Shown here: positions 44,381-54,833 of the stretch, one piece after another
How the letters are laid out: each line of letters opens with the position of its first letter
Position numbering within the stretch: the stretch's first letter is position 1
Source: Lachnospiraceae bacterium
GTDB lineage: Bacteria > Bacillota > Clostridia > Lachnospirales > Lachnospiraceae
Direction: 5' to 3'
DNA length: 64,000 nucleotides
NCBI GenBank assembly: GCA_022792535.1
Contig: JAAWBG010000095.1
Coordinates: forward strand, 1-64,000
Made by a program: the position numbers and the translations under genes
The notes under the pieces: generated by a model
Databases searched by the model: none
Told to the model about the DNA's origin: nothing
What the model saw: the letters and a program-made list of their open reading frames with translations, nothing else

Positions 44381-47020
44381 ATGGATGACAAAATATTCGA
44401 CAGAGTAGATGATATTGATTTAAAGAAAACAATGGAAAAATCTTATATAGATTATGCCATGAGTGTCATTGCGTCTCGTGCACTTCCAGACGTCAGAGAT
44501 GGATTAAAGCCAGTGCAGAGAAGAATTCTCTATTCTATGATCGAACTGAATAACGGACCAGATAAACCTCATCGTAAATGTGCCCGTATCGTAGGTGATA
44601 CTATGGGTAAATATCATCCTCACGGAGACAGTTCAATTTATGGAGCTCTGGTCAATATGGCTCAGGAATGGTCCACAAGATATATGTTGGTAGACGGTCA
44701 TGGAAATTTTGGTTCTGTGGACGGCGACGGCGCGGCGGCCATGCGTTACACAGAAGCTCGTCTAAGTAAGATTTCCATGGAAATGTTAGCTGATATCAAT
44801 AAAGATACGGTTGATTTTGGACCTAACTTTGATGAGACAGAAAAGGAACCTTTAGTTCTGCCTTCCCGTTATCCTAATCTTTTGGTAAATGGAACCACAG
44901 GGATAGCAGTGGGAATGGCTACCAATATTCCACCTCACAACCTTCGGGAAGTGATTGCTGCGGTGGTGAAAATCATTGACAACCGAGTAGAAGAAGACAG
45001 GGAAACTGAAATTGAAGAAATATTAAATATTGTGAAAGGACCAGATTTTCCTACAGGCGGAATGATTCTTGGAACTTCAGGTATTGATCAGGCTTACCGA
45101 ACGGGACGTGGAAAAGTCAAAGTTCGTGCGATTTCTGATATTGAGCCTATGGCAAACGGAAAAAATCGTATTGTGGTAACAGAACTGCCCTATATGGTAA
45201 ATAAAGCAAGACTGATTGAGAAGATTGCAGATCTTGTCCGGGATAAGAAGGTGGACGGCATTACCGATCTTCGTGATGAATCCAACCGGGAAGGTATGAG
45301 AATCTGCATTGAACTGCGCCGGGATGTGAATCCCAATGTGGTGTTGAATCAGCTTTATAAACATACCCAATTACAGGATACCTTTGGAGTGATTATGCTG
45401 GCTCTGGTGAACAATGAGCCGAAGGTGCTGAATCTGAATGACATGTTAAAGTATTATCTGAAACATCAGGAGGAAGTTGTCACCAGAAGAACCAGATATG
45501 AGCTGAACAAAGCAGAAGAACGGGCCCATATTTTGCAGGGATTGCTGATTGCCCTTGATAATATTGATGAAGTAATCAGTATTATACGAAGCAGTGAAAA
45601 TGTACAGCTTGCAAAGACACGTTTAATTGAAAGATTTGCATTATCGGACGCTCAGGCTCAGGCTATTGTAGATATGCGTCTGAGAGCATTGACTGGTTTG
45701 GAACGAGAAAAACTGGAAGCAGAGTATAATCAGTTAATGGAATTGATCAAAGAATTAAAAGAAATTCTTGCAGACGAGAAAAAACTTCTTGGTGTAATTA
45801 AAGAAGAGATAATGGTGATTTCCAACAAATTTGGAGACGACCGCAGAACTTCTATTGGATTTGACGAGTATGATATTTCCATGGAAGATTTGATTCCTGT
45901 GTCAAATACAGTCATTACGATGACGAAATTAGGATATATCAAGCGTATGAGCGTAGATAATTTCCGAAGCCAGAATCGAGGCGGTAAGGGAATCAAAGGA
46001 ATGGAGACCATAGAAGACGATTATATTGAAGAACTGCTGATGACTACCACCCATCATTATCTCATGTTTTTTACTAATACAGGTAAAGTGTATCGAATGA
46101 AAGCTTATGAGATACCAGAAGCAGGCAGAACAGCCAGAGGAACAGCTATTATCAATTTACTGCAGTTACAGCCGGGCGAAAAGATTACGGCAGTGATTCC
46201 AATTCGGGAATATAAAGATGATCATTATCTGTTTATGGCTACCAAAAATGGAATTGTAAAGAAAACGCCTGTGGCAGATTACGCAAATGTGCGAAAAAAA
46301 GGTCTGGCTGCCATCAATCTTCGGGAAGAAGACGAATTGATCGAAGTAAAATTGACAGATAACAGCAAAGATATGATTCTGGTAACTCGTTATGGCCAAT
46401 GTATTCGTTTTCATGAGACAGACGTGAGAAGTACTGGAAGAACCTCTATGGGTGTGATTGGTATGAATTTGTCTGACCGGGATGAAGTAGTAGGAATGCA
46501 GATGAATACCCAGGGAGAATATCTGTTGATCGCTTCCGCAAAGGGTTTGGGAAAATTGACCAGAATGGATGAATTTACACCTCAGAACCGCGGCGGTAAG
46601 GGAGTGAAATGTTATAAAATTACTGAAAAGACAGGAAATATCGTAGGCGTCAAGGCTGTGGATCAGGAAAATGAGATTATGATGATCACCACAGAAGGAA
46701 TTATTATTCGTATGAAAGTAGAGGGAATCTCTGTTTTAGGACGTGTAACTTCCGGCGTAAAACTGATGGATCTTGCAGAAGATATCACTGTAGCAAGCAT
46801 TGCAAAAGTGAGAGAAGACAAATCTTTGTTAGAAGGAGAAAGTGGCATAGAAGGCGACATGGAGAACCAAGGGGAAGAAGAAAATGAAAATGATTTCAGT
46901 AAGGAAGAAGTCAATAAAACTAATTTAGAAGGCGGCCAAGAAAATAACGAAGAACTTATTAATCAAAAGTTAATGGATGAATTGGTGAGAAGGGCAAAAG
47001 AAGATAAAGAAGATTTATAA
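44381..47020 (+). CDS. gyrA: DNA gyrase subunit A
   Basis: 879 residues. The cleavage domain has [19 protein letters not shown] and the catalytic Tyr123 in [12 protein letters not shown]. The quinolone region reads [10 protein letters not shown]: Ser84 corresponds to E. coli Ser83, and Gly88 to Asp87. The C-terminal beta-pinwheel has the GyrA box [10 protein letters not shown] (a second is [10 protein letters not shown]). An acidic tail of ~60 residues rich in Glu/Asn (from about 820) makes it longer than usual. It follows gyrB after 13 bp. Confidence 0.98.
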   Translation: MDDKIFDRVDDIDLKKTMEKSYIDYAMSVIASRALPDVRDGLKPVQRRILYSMIELNNGPDKPHRKCARIVGDTMGKYHPHGDSSIYGALVNMAQEWSTRYMLVDGHGNFGSVDGDGAAAMRYTEARLSKISMEMLADINKDTVDFGPNFDETEKEPLVLPSRYPNLLVNGTTGIAVGMATNIPPHNLREVIAAVVKIIDNRVEEDRETEIEEILNIVKGPDFPTGGMILGTSGIDQAYRTGRGKVKVRAISDIEPMANGKNRIVVTELPYMVNKARLIEKIADLVRDKKVDGITDLRDESNREGMRICIELRRDVNPNVVLNQLYKHTQLQDTFGVIMLALVNNEPKVLNLNDMLKYYLKHQEEVVTRRTRYELNKAEERAHILQGLLIALDNIDEVISIIRSSENVQLAKTRLIERFALSDAQAQAIVDMRLRALTGLEREKLEAEYNQLMELIKELKEILADEKKLLGVIKEEIMVISNKFGDDRRTSIGFDEYDISMEDLIPVSNTVITMTKLGYIKRMSVDNFRSQNRGGKGIKGMETIEDDYIEELLMTTTHHYLMFFTNTGKVYRMKAYEIPEAGRTARGTAIINLLQLQPGEKITAVIPIREYKDDHYLFMATKNGIVKKTPVADYANVRKKGLAAINLREEDELIEVKLTDNSKDMILVTRYGQCIRFHETDVRSTGRTSMGVIGMNLSDRDEVVGMQMNTQGEYLLIASAKGLGKLTRMDEFTPQNRGGKGVKCYKITEKTGNIVGVKAVDQENEIMMITTEGIIIRMKVEGISVLGRVTSGVKLMDLAEDITVASIAKVREDKSLLEGESGIEGDMENQGEEENENDFSKEEVNKTNLEGGQENNEELINQKLMDELVRRAKEDKEDL

Positions 47021-47039
47021 AAGAACAGGAGGTAATAAG

Positions 47040-47645
47040 ATGGCTATTAATTTACAAAAGGGACAAAAAGTAAGTTTAGAAAAAAAATCTCCGGCAGGGC
47101 TGGGAGAGATTCTTGTGAATCTAAACTGGAATTCAAAACCGGTAAAAAAAGGTTTTTTATCTGGTTTGTTAGGAGGCAGTCAGGGAATAGATTTAGATCT
47201 GGGCTGTCTGTATGAATTAAAGGACGGCAGCAAAGGGGCGGTACAGGCCCTTGGAAATAGTTTTGGTTCTTTTGATCGTCCCCCCTTTATTTCATTGGAC
47301 GGCGACGATCGGACAGGAGCCGCTGCAGCAGGAGAAAATCTTAGAATCAATGGAAATAGAATTGCCGATATAAAAAGAGTTCTTGTCTATACTTTTATCT
47401 ATGAAGGCGTGGCTAACTGGCAGCAGGCTGACGCCATTGTAACCATTAAATATCCAGGAGCGGAAGATCTGATTGTAAAGATGGACAGTTATAATTCTTC
47501 AAATATTATGTGCGGACTGGCTTTATTTGAAAATCAGGAAGATCAGACATTCAGCGTAGAAAAAATAGTACAGTTTTATCCAGGACACCGAGAGTTGGAT
47601 CAGGCCTTTGGCTGGGGAATGCGCTGGCAGGCTGGAAGAAAATAG
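47040..47645 (+). CDS. TerD-family protein
   Basis: 201 residues. TerD fold features: MAINLQKGQKVSLEKKSPAGLGEILVNLNW, GIDLDLGCLYELKDGSKGAVQALG, FISLDGDDRTGAAAAGENLRINGNRIADIKRVLVYTFIYEGVANWQQADAIV, with acidic clusters typical of the calcium-binding sites. TerD proteins are linked to tellurite and stress responses. It starts 20 bp after gyrA and may be its last cotranscribed gene. The small 9-bp inverted repeat ACTTATCTT...AAGATAAGT follows it. Confidence 0.9.
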   Translation: MAINLQKGQKVSLEKKSPAGLGEILVNLNWNSKPVKKGFLSGLLGGSQGIDLDLGCLYELKDGSKGAVQALGNSFGSFDRPPFISLDGDDRTGAAAAGENLRINGNRIADIKRVLVYTFIYEGVANWQQADAIVTIKYPGAEDLIVKMDSYNSSNIMCGLALFENQEDQTFSVEKIVQFYPGHRELDQAFGWGMRWQAGRK

Positions 47646-47697
47646 GATGATACATAACTTATCTTTTTATCCAAGATAAGTAACATAAATAATTCAA

Positions 47698-47757
47698 AAA
47701 AGAGGCTTCTGTAATGTATAGCATAATGCTATGTGTTACAGAAGCCTCTTTCTATAA
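47698..47757 (+). terminator. Strong terminator closing the dnaA-gyrA-terD direction
   Basis: AAAGAGGCTTCTGTAA pairs with TTACAGAAGCCTCTTT, with an inner ATAGCAT/ATGCTAT, followed by a T-containing tract. A long, almost perfect stem. Confidence 0.88.
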
Positions 47758-47962
47758 AATGGAAAGAGAGATAGAATGACTTTAATCCGCAATAGAAACT
47801 ATTGGAATAAATCAATACTTTATCGGAAAATTGTTACATTAATTTTAAAAATAATAAGAAATTTTGTGGAAATTATCTTATTAATATTTTATAATATTTA
47901 TAATTTAGGTTGTTTTATATCACAAGGGAATGTGGGAAAATTACAATGGAGTGTAAAATGTT

Positions 47963-48031
47963 ATGAAAAAAGAAAATTTAGGAAAAGAAAATTTAGAAAA
48001 AAGAAATTTAGAAAAAGAGTCTTTAAAATAA
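47963..48031 (+). CDS. Short leader reading frame, or severed N-terminus of the surface protein
   Basis: An ATG with GGAG 11 bases upstream opens 22 codons built of four 15-bp tandem units (KENLG, KENLE, KRNLE, KESLK) and ends at TAA. The same frame then continues without stop into the signal peptide of the surface protein. Either this is a coding leader that allows reinitiation, or the TAA is a nonsense mutation in the long Lys-rich n-region of the signal peptide. Confidence 0.4.
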   Translation: MKKENLGKENLEKRNLEKESLK

Positions 48032-48046
48032 AGAAAAGGTTCAGTA

Positions 48047-51000
48047 ATACAAAAATTATCGTCTATTTTGTTATGTATTTGTCTGCTTGCAGTGTCTTTT
48101 CCTTTGGAATTTTATGATTCTAAAGTGTTTGCAGAAGGAGTTCAGAAAAATATTTTGTCTTTTTCTGATCTGCCAGTAGAGATAAAAGAACAGGTTGTGG
48201 ATACTGAAACTTCTCTGGATCAGTTAAGTCTTCCAGAGACATTGACGGCAGTCTGTGATTCTGTACAAGAGACAGAACAAGAAGAAACAGTCTTACATAC
48301 GGAAGAGATTGTTCAAATAGAAAATATTACCTGGATAAGCACGCCGGAATACAACAGTGACGTAGAAGGCCTTTATGTTTTTACACCTGATTTATTAGGA
48401 GAGTATACGCTTTCAGAAGGAGTAGAACTGCCGAAGATCAATGTGTTTGTGAAAGAACCAGATATCTCTCAGGAAGAAGAGATAATAAGTGAAATAAGTG
48501 AAATAGAGGAAGAAAACAAAAAGAGAGATTCATTTACTGAAGATATTTCAGGAGAAGAATCAAAGGAAAGGATTCAAGAAGAAAAAGAATTAAAAATAAT
48601 TGAATCAGAAGAAGATGTTTTGTTGACTGCAGATACATCAACAAGAAGTTCTGATCCAGTGCAGCCTTCCTGTGGAAATATTGAAGAAGATACTGTATGG
48701 GAAAAAGGAAGTATTACGACAGAGGGAGAGATTAATGTAAAAGCTGGTGTTACTTTAACATTGAAGGGACAAGTAAACATAGAAAATAAAGTTGTCGTTA
48801 CAGGCGGTGGAACAATTGAAAGGGGAAATGGGGTTTCAGGATTTACTGTAAGAAATAGTGGAGAGTTGACTTTGAGAGATATTGTGATAGATGGAAAAAA
48901 TCGAAAAGATTGGGGAGGTGCAACTTCAATTGCTCCAAGTGAGAATTCTACTATTTGTATTAATGGAAGTGGCAGTCGAATGACATTAGAAAGTGGATGC
49001 GTCATAAGAAATTGTTATAAAGATGCCAGTGGAACTGTAATTACAATTGAACAAAAAGGTGAATTAATTATTAATGATGTTTTGTTTGAAAATAATGGAA
49101 AAGATTGGGGAGCAATGGACCTTATTACTGATTTTGGCGTTATAAATATTTTTGGTCAAAGCATTTTAAAAATTTATGGCGGTATTTATCAGAATAATGC
49201 AGGAGGTCTTATTAAAAATAGTTATGGCGGAAAATTATATATATATGGTGGGAAATTTATAGGAAATACTGGATATTCTTTTGGATGTATAAGTAATACT
49301 AATTCAGATACTTTTTTATATGGAGGATATTTTAAAGATAATAAAGGCAGAAGAACAGATGGAGATGATCTGCATCCTAATAAAGGAGCAGGTGGAATTA
49401 TGGTTTTTAGCTCGGAAGGGATAGGCACTCTTACAATATCTAAGGAAGTTCAACTTTGCGGAGATGGAGATTCGGATTCTGGTGTAGATTCTATTTATAT
49501 GGAGTTTCCTAAGAAATGGCGACATATAGAAGAATATGATAAAAATCCTCCAAATCCAATTCAGATTACTGGTACAATGAACGATCCTGTTAACCTTCGT
49601 ATAGATTTAAAGGACCCAAATCCAAATAAATATTTAGTTGTACAAGAGGCAGAAGGATTTGTAATTGTAAAAGGTACAGAAGGGTATCAACTTTCCGAAT
49701 CAGATATTGATAAAGTACACTTGATTTTGCCTTTTTGGCCTTCTGGAGTGCCATACTATAAAGTATTGGATAAAGAGAAGAACAATATTTATATCACTTT
49801 AAAAAATCCTTCTGAAGAAAAGAATACTTTTGATGCCGATTTCTATTCAGGAGAAAATTGTGAAAAAGAAACCATAACCTCAGAGATTGCCAAAGACGAT
49901 ACTGCAAGGGTAACAACCCCAAAATTAAAAGAAATGCCTGGCTGGAATATTTTAGGCTGGAGCAGAGATCTTTCAAAATATGACTGCGATACAGAAGAAG
50001 AAAAAGATGTGGTATTGACAGAAGACGCTTCTTTCTATGGAATCTATCAGAAAGATGTGAATCTTTCTTACGATCTAAATATAGAAGGTCAGACGGGCAG
50101 TGAAATGTCTGTGCCCAAGGCAGAGAAAAAAGCATGTTATGCCAATGTCCATGAAAAAATTACTTACCAAAAGCCTGAATTTAAGATTGCATCTGGGCCT
50201 GTCCGGGGAGGATATCTCTTTCAGGGATGGAATACTAGGACAGATGGAAATGGAATTTCTTATCCGGCATACAGCGTCCAGAAGTTTGATCAAGATACAG
50301 TGCTCTATGCAAAGTGGGAAAGAGATCCCAACGCAGTGTCTTACAAAATAGAACATTATCAGCAAGATTTAGAAGGGGAAGGATACACAAAAATAGATTC
50401 TGATACAGAGACTTTATTTGGAACCAAGGGCTCCACAGTAGCTGCAAAGGCAAAAAAATACGAAGGTTTTAAGGAAAATACTTCTCATCCTTCCAGAAAT
50501 GCAGTGGGAACTTTGACGGAAAATGAAAATCTGGTGTTAAAACTTTATTATGACCGGAATATTTATGAAGTCAGCTTTGACTTGAAAGGAGGCAATGGAA
50601 CTGTTCCAGAGACACAAAAGATCCCTTATGGAGGCCTGCTTCAAAAGCCAAAGGATCCTGGAAGAAGAGGATATAATTTCAAGGGATGGTATTTGAATGA
50701 AAATGAAGAAAATGAAAGATTATGGGATTTTGACCAGCCGGTAGAAAAAAATACTGCCAATCTTTGGACAGTTCTTCCTGCAAAGTGGAAGGATGAATTA
50801 GCGCCTGAGATGGAAAAGGCTTCTTTCAGTTCTGGATACAAAGATTTTTTAAATTGGATCATACAAAAACCAGGAATTGTAGTCACAGTTCCTGTGACGG
50901 AAGAGGGAAGCGGTCTTAAAAGTGCAGAATATACATTGATCTGGGAAGATGGAACAAAAGAAAAAGGTACTGTTCAGATTACAGAGCTCTATGAAGATTC

Positions 51001-51874
51001 TGAACAGATAATGGCCTATGGAAGCGCAGCTTCTGTGCTAAGGGGACTGCAGAAAGAGGCTGGTACTGGAAAGTATGAAGTAAAGTTTCAAATAGAAAAA
51101 GAATTTAAAGGAAAAATTGTTCTAAGCTGCAGAGATAATGCAGGGAATCTTTCTGGGCAGAAAATTCTTACCGCAGCCGGTAGAGGCATTATTTTGGAAG
51201 ATAATGCGCCTGTCATTCATTTTTCAGACACAAAGAATCGAAAAGATGGAGAGACAGCAGAGATAAGCGTTTTGGTGGAAGATGGGAAAGAAGGAAGAAT
51301 TACAGGAGGAATTCAAGGAATTACTTATCAGATAGATAAAGAAAAAGAAGTAACGCTGCCGAAGGAAGATTTTGAAAAAGAATTGGTAGAATCTTATGAT
51401 TTTAAAGTAGAGATATCTGGAAAAGGAACCCATACTCTGAAAGTAACTGCAAGAGATAATGCTGAAAATGAAAGTAAAGCTCAGATCACAATTAAGATTC
51501 AGAAAGAAACAGTGATAGAGCCTCAGAATCCAAAAGATCCGGGACCTTCTGCAGATACAAAACTACCTAGAGGACCAGAACCAAAAACAGGAGATTATAC
51601 TCATATTAAAATGTATGCAACTTTTTCTATGATTGCAGGATTCGGTTATCTGCTGCTGTATTTTGCAGGAGAACACGGAATTACAGAACAGGAAAAAGAA
51701 GATATTCTTCAGAGATTAGTGGGTTTTGGAAAACAGGGAGGAAGATTTCAGAGGATCTTTGCATTGGCTGCAATTTTCTTGTTTTTGGCATATTACCATA
51801 GTATTGGGAAGAGTGTGACTGTGGAATGGAGAGAAGTGTGTCTGGAAAAAACAAAAAGAAATTCACATTTATAA
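48047..51874 (+). CDS. Giant cell-surface protein with InlB/Flg_new repeats and C-terminal sorting region
   Basis: About 1275 residues. The start is uncertain: AAAAGG lies 7 bases before an ATA codon giving (M)QKLSSILLCICLLAV, a perfect signal peptide cut near VFAEG, but ATA is not a normal start; a TTG at 48068 has no ribosome site. After an acidic region, a beta-helix-like part follows (GTIERGNGVSGFTVRNSGELTLRDIVIDGK, NNAGGLIKNSYGGKLYIYGGKF; about 200-450). Then come InlB/Flg_new-type repeats (FQGWNTRTDGNG, FKGWYLNENEEN), Ig-like domains, EPKTGDY and two membrane helices. It overlaps a sortase gene, its probable anchor enzyme. Confidence 0.75.
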   Translation: MQKLSSILLCICLLAVSFPLEFYDSKVFAEGVQKNILSFSDLPVEIKEQVVDTETSLDQLSLPETLTAVCDSVQETEQEETVLHTEEIVQIENITWISTPEYNSDVEGLYVFTPDLLGEYTLSEGVELPKINVFVKEPDISQEEEIISEISEIEEENKKRDSFTEDISGEESKERIQEEKELKIIESEEDVLLTADTSTRSSDPVQPSCGNIEEDTVWEKGSITTEGEINVKAGVTLTLKGQVNIENKVVVTGGGTIERGNGVSGFTVRNSGELTLRDIVIDGKNRKDWGGATSIAPSENSTICINGSGSRMTLESGCVIRNCYKDASGTVITIEQKGELIINDVLFENNGKDWGAMDLITDFGVINIFGQSILKIYGGIYQNNAGGLIKNSYGGKLYIYGGKFIGNTGYSFGCISNTNSDTFLYGGYFKDNKGRRTDGDDLHPNKGAGGIMVFSSEGIGTLTISKEVQLCGDGDSDSGVDSIYMEFPKKWRHIEEYDKNPPNPIQITGTMNDPVNLRIDLKDPNPNKYLVVQEAEGFVIVKGTEGYQLSESDIDKVHLILPFWPSGVPYYKVLDKEKNNIYITLKNPSEEKNTFDADFYSGENCEKETITSEIAKDDTARVTTPKLKEMPGWNILGWSRDLSKYDCDTEEEKDVVLTEDASFYGIYQKDVNLSYDLNIEGQTGSEMSVPKAEKKACYANVHEKITYQKPEFKIASGPVRGGYLFQGWNTRTDGNGISYPAYSVQKFDQDTVLYAKWERDPNAVSYKIEHYQQDLEGEGYTKIDSDTETLFGTKGSTVAAKAKKYEGFKENTSHPSRNAVGTLTENENLVLKLYYDRNIYEVSFDLKGGNGTVPETQKIPYGGLLQKPKDPGRRGYNFKGWYLNENEENERLWDFDQPVEKNTANLWTVLPAKWKDELAPEMEKASFSSGYKDFLNWIIQKPGIVVTVPVTEEGSGLKSAEYTLIWEDGTKEKGTVQITELYEDSEQIMAYGSAASVLRGLQKEAGTGKYEVKFQIEKEFKGKIVLSCRDNAGNLSGQKILTAAGRGIILEDNAPVIHFSDTKNRKDGETAEISVLVEDGKEGRITGGIQGITYQIDKEKEVTLPKEDFEKELVESYDFKVEISGKGTHTLKVTARDNAENESKAQITIKIQKETVIEPQNPKDPGPSADTKLPRGPEPKTGDYTHIKMYATFSMIAGFGYLLLYFAGEHGITEQEKEDILQRLVGFGKQGGRFQRIFALAAIFLFLAYYHSIGKSVTVEWREVCLEKTKRNSHL

Positions 51875-52614
51875 GGAGAATACTTTTTATCATTATGATC
51901 ATATGCCTGATTCCAGTGGGTCAGGCATATGTTGCATCTGCCAAACATGAAAAACAATCAGAAGAATTGAGAAATCTTCTAAAAACAGAAGATACTGCAG
52001 AATTATTTTCTTCTGGAAAAGAAAATTCAAAACAGAAGATACTTCCTAAATTTGAAGATTTGTTTCGAAAAAATTCTGATTTGGCAGGCTGGCTTAAGAT
52101 CCAGGGAACGGAAATTGACTATCCAGTTATGCAGTGTGAAAATGATGAGTATTATCTTCATCATAATTTTTATAGAGAAGAAGATAAATATGGCTGCTTG
52201 TATGTGAGGGCAATTGCTGATTTAGATACGCCGGGAACCAATTTTATTATTTATGGGCATAATATGCGGGATGGTTCTATGTTTGGAGAATTGAACCGAT
52301 ATGAAAAAGAGTCTTTTTACAAGGAACATTCCGTGATTTCTTTTGATACTCTTTATGAGAAGCGGACTTATCAAATCATAGGAGTTTTTCATTCAACATT
52401 GTACCGAGAAGAAGAATTTCCCTATTATCAATTTTATCAGGCAGATACAGAAGAAGAATTTCAGGAATTTTATGAAAATGTAAAAAAATTATCTCTCTAC
52501 GATACTGGAGAAGAAGCAGAATATGGAGATACCTTTTTGACCCTTTCCACTTGCTTTGGTGAGGAAGAAGAAAAAAGATTTGTTGTAGTAGCAAAAAAAT
52601 GTGATGCTATGTGA
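51826..52614 (+). CDS. srtB: Class B sortase
   Basis: 262 residues. One N-terminal membrane helix (about 16-36) and the SrtB fold: DLAGWLKIQGTEIDYPVMQCENDEYYLHHNF, catalytic His in IIYGHNMRDGSMFG, catalytic Cys in TFLTLSTCF and Arg in EKRFVVVAKK. It overlaps the surface-protein gene by 49 bp in another frame, so the two are translationally linked. The likely substrate is that protein, whose C-terminus has a PKTGD-type motif and hydrophobic tail; this is inference. Confidence 0.92.
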   Translation: MERSVSGKNKKKFTFIRRILFIIMIICLIPVGQAYVASAKHEKQSEELRNLLKTEDTAELFSSGKENSKQKILPKFEDLFRKNSDLAGWLKIQGTEIDYPVMQCENDEYYLHHNFYREEDKYGCLYVRAIADLDTPGTNFIIYGHNMRDGSMFGELNRYEKESFYKEHSVISFDTLYEKRTYQIIGVFHSTLYREEEFPYYQFYQADTEEEFQEFYENVKKLSLYDTGEEAEYGDTFLTLSTCFGEEEEKRFVVVAKKCDAM

Positions 52615-52643
52615 ATTTTGATGAAAAAATATTCAACTCTTCA

Positions 52644-52672
52644 TTTATTTTCGGTAAAATTCATGATATAAT
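52644..52672 (+). promoter_or_regulatory. Candidate promoter of the chemotaxis receptor
   Basis: TATAAT (52667-52672) with a weak TTTATT 17 bases upstream, ~42 bases before the likely ATG. No clear sigma-28 motif seen. Confidence 0.5.
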
Positions 52673-52713
52673 GTAAAAGAATACCTGTGAAGGGGAAAAG
52701 GAAGGTACAAGGA

Positions 52714-54753
52714 ATGGGCGAGACAAATAGAGATGGTAAAATGATAAAAAAAGAGGATAAGATAAAGGCTCTTCAAGGAATAAAAGGAAAACTGTTGGTG
52801 GCAATCATTCCTTGCGTAACTTTGGCAATCATAATAATTATAGGATTGTCCTACAGTGTTTCTAAGAGTATTATTACAGATCAGGCAAAAAAAGAATTGA
52901 CTGCAGAAACAAGAACTCAGACAGGAGAGATTGAGACTTGGTCAGAAGGAATTCTTTCTACTTTGAGAATGATTCATCATGATTTAGATAGTATGCAGAT
53001 GAATGAAGAAGAGACAAGGGAATATCTTCAGTCAATAGTTGGAATGAATGAGAATTTTCCTACAGGCGTCTATATTGGAGACGATCAGGGAAATTATTTA
53101 GATCTGTCGGGATGGGAGCCAGGAGAAGATTTTGTTGTGACAGAGAGAGATTGGTATCAAGAAGGTCTGCAGCATGAAGAATTTACATACGGTTCCCCTT
53201 ATCTGGATGCGGATACTGGAGAGTATATTGTCAGTGCAACTACTCTTTTAAAAGGTTTAAAAGGAGTGACAACGGTTGCAGCGGCAGACGTATTCCTAAA
53301 CAGTGTGTCTGAGCGGATTTCTGAAATTAAAGTGATGGATACAGGAACGGCGTTTCTAATTGATAAAAACAGCAAGGAGATTTTAGCCCATCAGAACAAA
53401 GAACTGGTGGGAAGTAAAATTACAGGTTTAAACAATCCTTTTTTAGAGAAAGTTTCAGAAAAAGTTGACAGTAATAACCTGAAAGCAGAATTAGTTCCAG
53501 TGGAAAAAGATAATTATTACGTTGTAACAGAACCGATAGATGGAACGGATTGGATTCTTGTATCTGCCATTAAAGAAGATGATATTCTGAAAGATCTGTA
53601 CAGCCTTCGACAGAAAATGATACTGATATTATTTTTAGCAGTTCTTGTTATATTTGTTTTTGTAGTTCGAATTGTACATGTGATTATTCTTCCCATCAAG
53701 AGTCTGACAGAGGATATCGGAAGAATCACAGAAGGCGATTTTACTGTGGAGATTAACGCTAAAGGCCAGGATGAAATTTCTAAAATGGGACTTAGCATGC
53801 AGAAGTTTATTGAGTCTATGCGCAAGACCATCGGAGAAATTTTCAGTATTTCCAACCAGCTCAATGAGCAGGCAGAGATGAGCAGTGAAGTATCGGAAAC
53901 TCTTTATGGATCAGCTTCCAATCAGTCTGATTCTATGCAGGAATTGAAAAATACCGTGGAAGAATTGGCAAAAGCTGTATCAGAAGTGGCGGAAAATGCT
54001 ACCTCTCTTGCTATATTTGTATCAAAAACCGGAGAAAATGGAGCCAATGCAAGAGAAAAAATGGAAGAGACTGTCCGTATTTCTAAAAAAGGAAAAGATG
54101 ATATGGGGCAGGTAAAAGATGCGATGGAGATGATCCAAGTATCCGTAGGTCAACTGGAAGAATCTGTAGGAAAGGTAGGAGGTTCTACAGAAGAGATCAA
54201 AAGATTCGTGGATATTATTGGAGATATTGCCTCACAGACAAATTTACTGTCCTTGAATGCAGCTATTGAAGCAGCACGGGCAGGAGAAGCCGGAAAAGGT
54301 TTCGCAGTAGTTGCGGAAGAGATCAGAAATCTGGCAGAGACCAGTGCAGATTCCGTTCGTCAGATTTCAGAGATCACATCAGAGATCAATCATCTGGTGG
54401 AAGATGCTGTGGAGAAGACAAAGATCAGCACAGGAAATATCAATGAGAGCAGTAATTTGATTTTGACAGCTTCCGGTACTTTCCAGAAAATTTACGAGAC
54501 CGTGGGGACTACCAATGATATTGTTCAGGAAATCATTGAAAACGTAGAGAAAGTAGATGAAGTGGCTGCTTCCGTAGCCGCTATTACAGAAGAACAATCA
54601 GCCTGTGCGGAGGAGATTCTTGCCACAGCAGAGAATCTTGCCAATGAAGCTGTCAGTGTGACAGGCAACAGTGAAGATGTAGCGGAATCTGCTCAGAATG
54701 TTGCGGTAAATGCAGAAAAACTGATTGGTGAAATGAAGAGATTTAAAGTATAA
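52714..54753 (+). CDS. Methyl-accepting chemotaxis protein (dCache-HAMP-MCP)
   Basis: 679 residues from [17 protein letters not shown] lies 8 bases upstream, and the GTG 27 bases earlier lacks one. Helix 1 (about 26-48), a dCache-like sensor ([55 protein letters not shown]), helix 2 (about 305-328), HAMP, and the signalling hairpin [35 protein letters not shown]. The sensor resembles those for amino acids or small organic ligands. No other chemotaxis gene is in the window, so its partners lie elsewhere. Confidence 0.95.
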   Translation: MGETNRDGKMIKKEDKIKALQGIKGKLLVAIIPCVTLAIIIIIGLSYSVSKSIITDQAKKELTAETRTQTGEIETWSEGILSTLRMIHHDLDSMQMNEEETREYLQSIVGMNENFPTGVYIGDDQGNYLDLSGWEPGEDFVVTERDWYQEGLQHEEFTYGSPYLDADTGEYIVSATTLLKGLKGVTTVAAADVFLNSVSERISEIKVMDTGTAFLIDKNSKEILAHQNKELVGSKITGLNNPFLEKVSEKVDSNNLKAELVPVEKDNYYVVTEPIDGTDWILVSAIKEDDILKDLYSLRQKMILILFLAVLVIFVFVVRIVHVIILPIKSLTEDIGRITEGDFTVEINAKGQDEISKMGLSMQKFIESMRKTIGEIFSISNQLNEQAEMSSEVSETLYGSASNQSDSMQELKNTVEELAKAVSEVAENATSLAIFVSKTGENGANAREKMEETVRISKKGKDDMGQVKDAMEMIQVSVGQLEESVGKVGGSTEEIKRFVDIIGDIASQTNLLSLNAAIEAARAGEAGKGFAVVAEEIRNLAETSADSVRQISEITSEINHLVEDAVEKTKISTGNINESSNLILTASGTFQKIYETVGTTNDIVQEIIENVEKVDEVAASVAAITEEQSACAEEILATAENLANEAVSVTGNSEDVAESAQNVAVNAEKLIGEMKRFKV

Positions 54754-54796
54754 GGATTTTTTAAAGTATAAAGATTTTTGATAAAGAAGATAAGAT

Positions 54797-54832
54797 AAAG
54801 GGGCAGCCGCTTTTGGGGCTGCCCTTTTAGAA
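54797..54832. terminator. Bidirectional terminator between MCP and ATPase genes
   Basis: GGGGCAGCC-GCTTTT-GGGGCTGCCC with A/T runs on both sides, between two convergent genes. Confidence 0.88.
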
Positions 54833-54833
54833 T

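Noticed and set aside
47776-48117. 113-codon plus-strand frame with RKFRKRKFRKK repeats
   Set aside because: It is the out-of-frame reading of the 15-bp repeats and the surface-protein signal peptide; the other frame gives the long protein.
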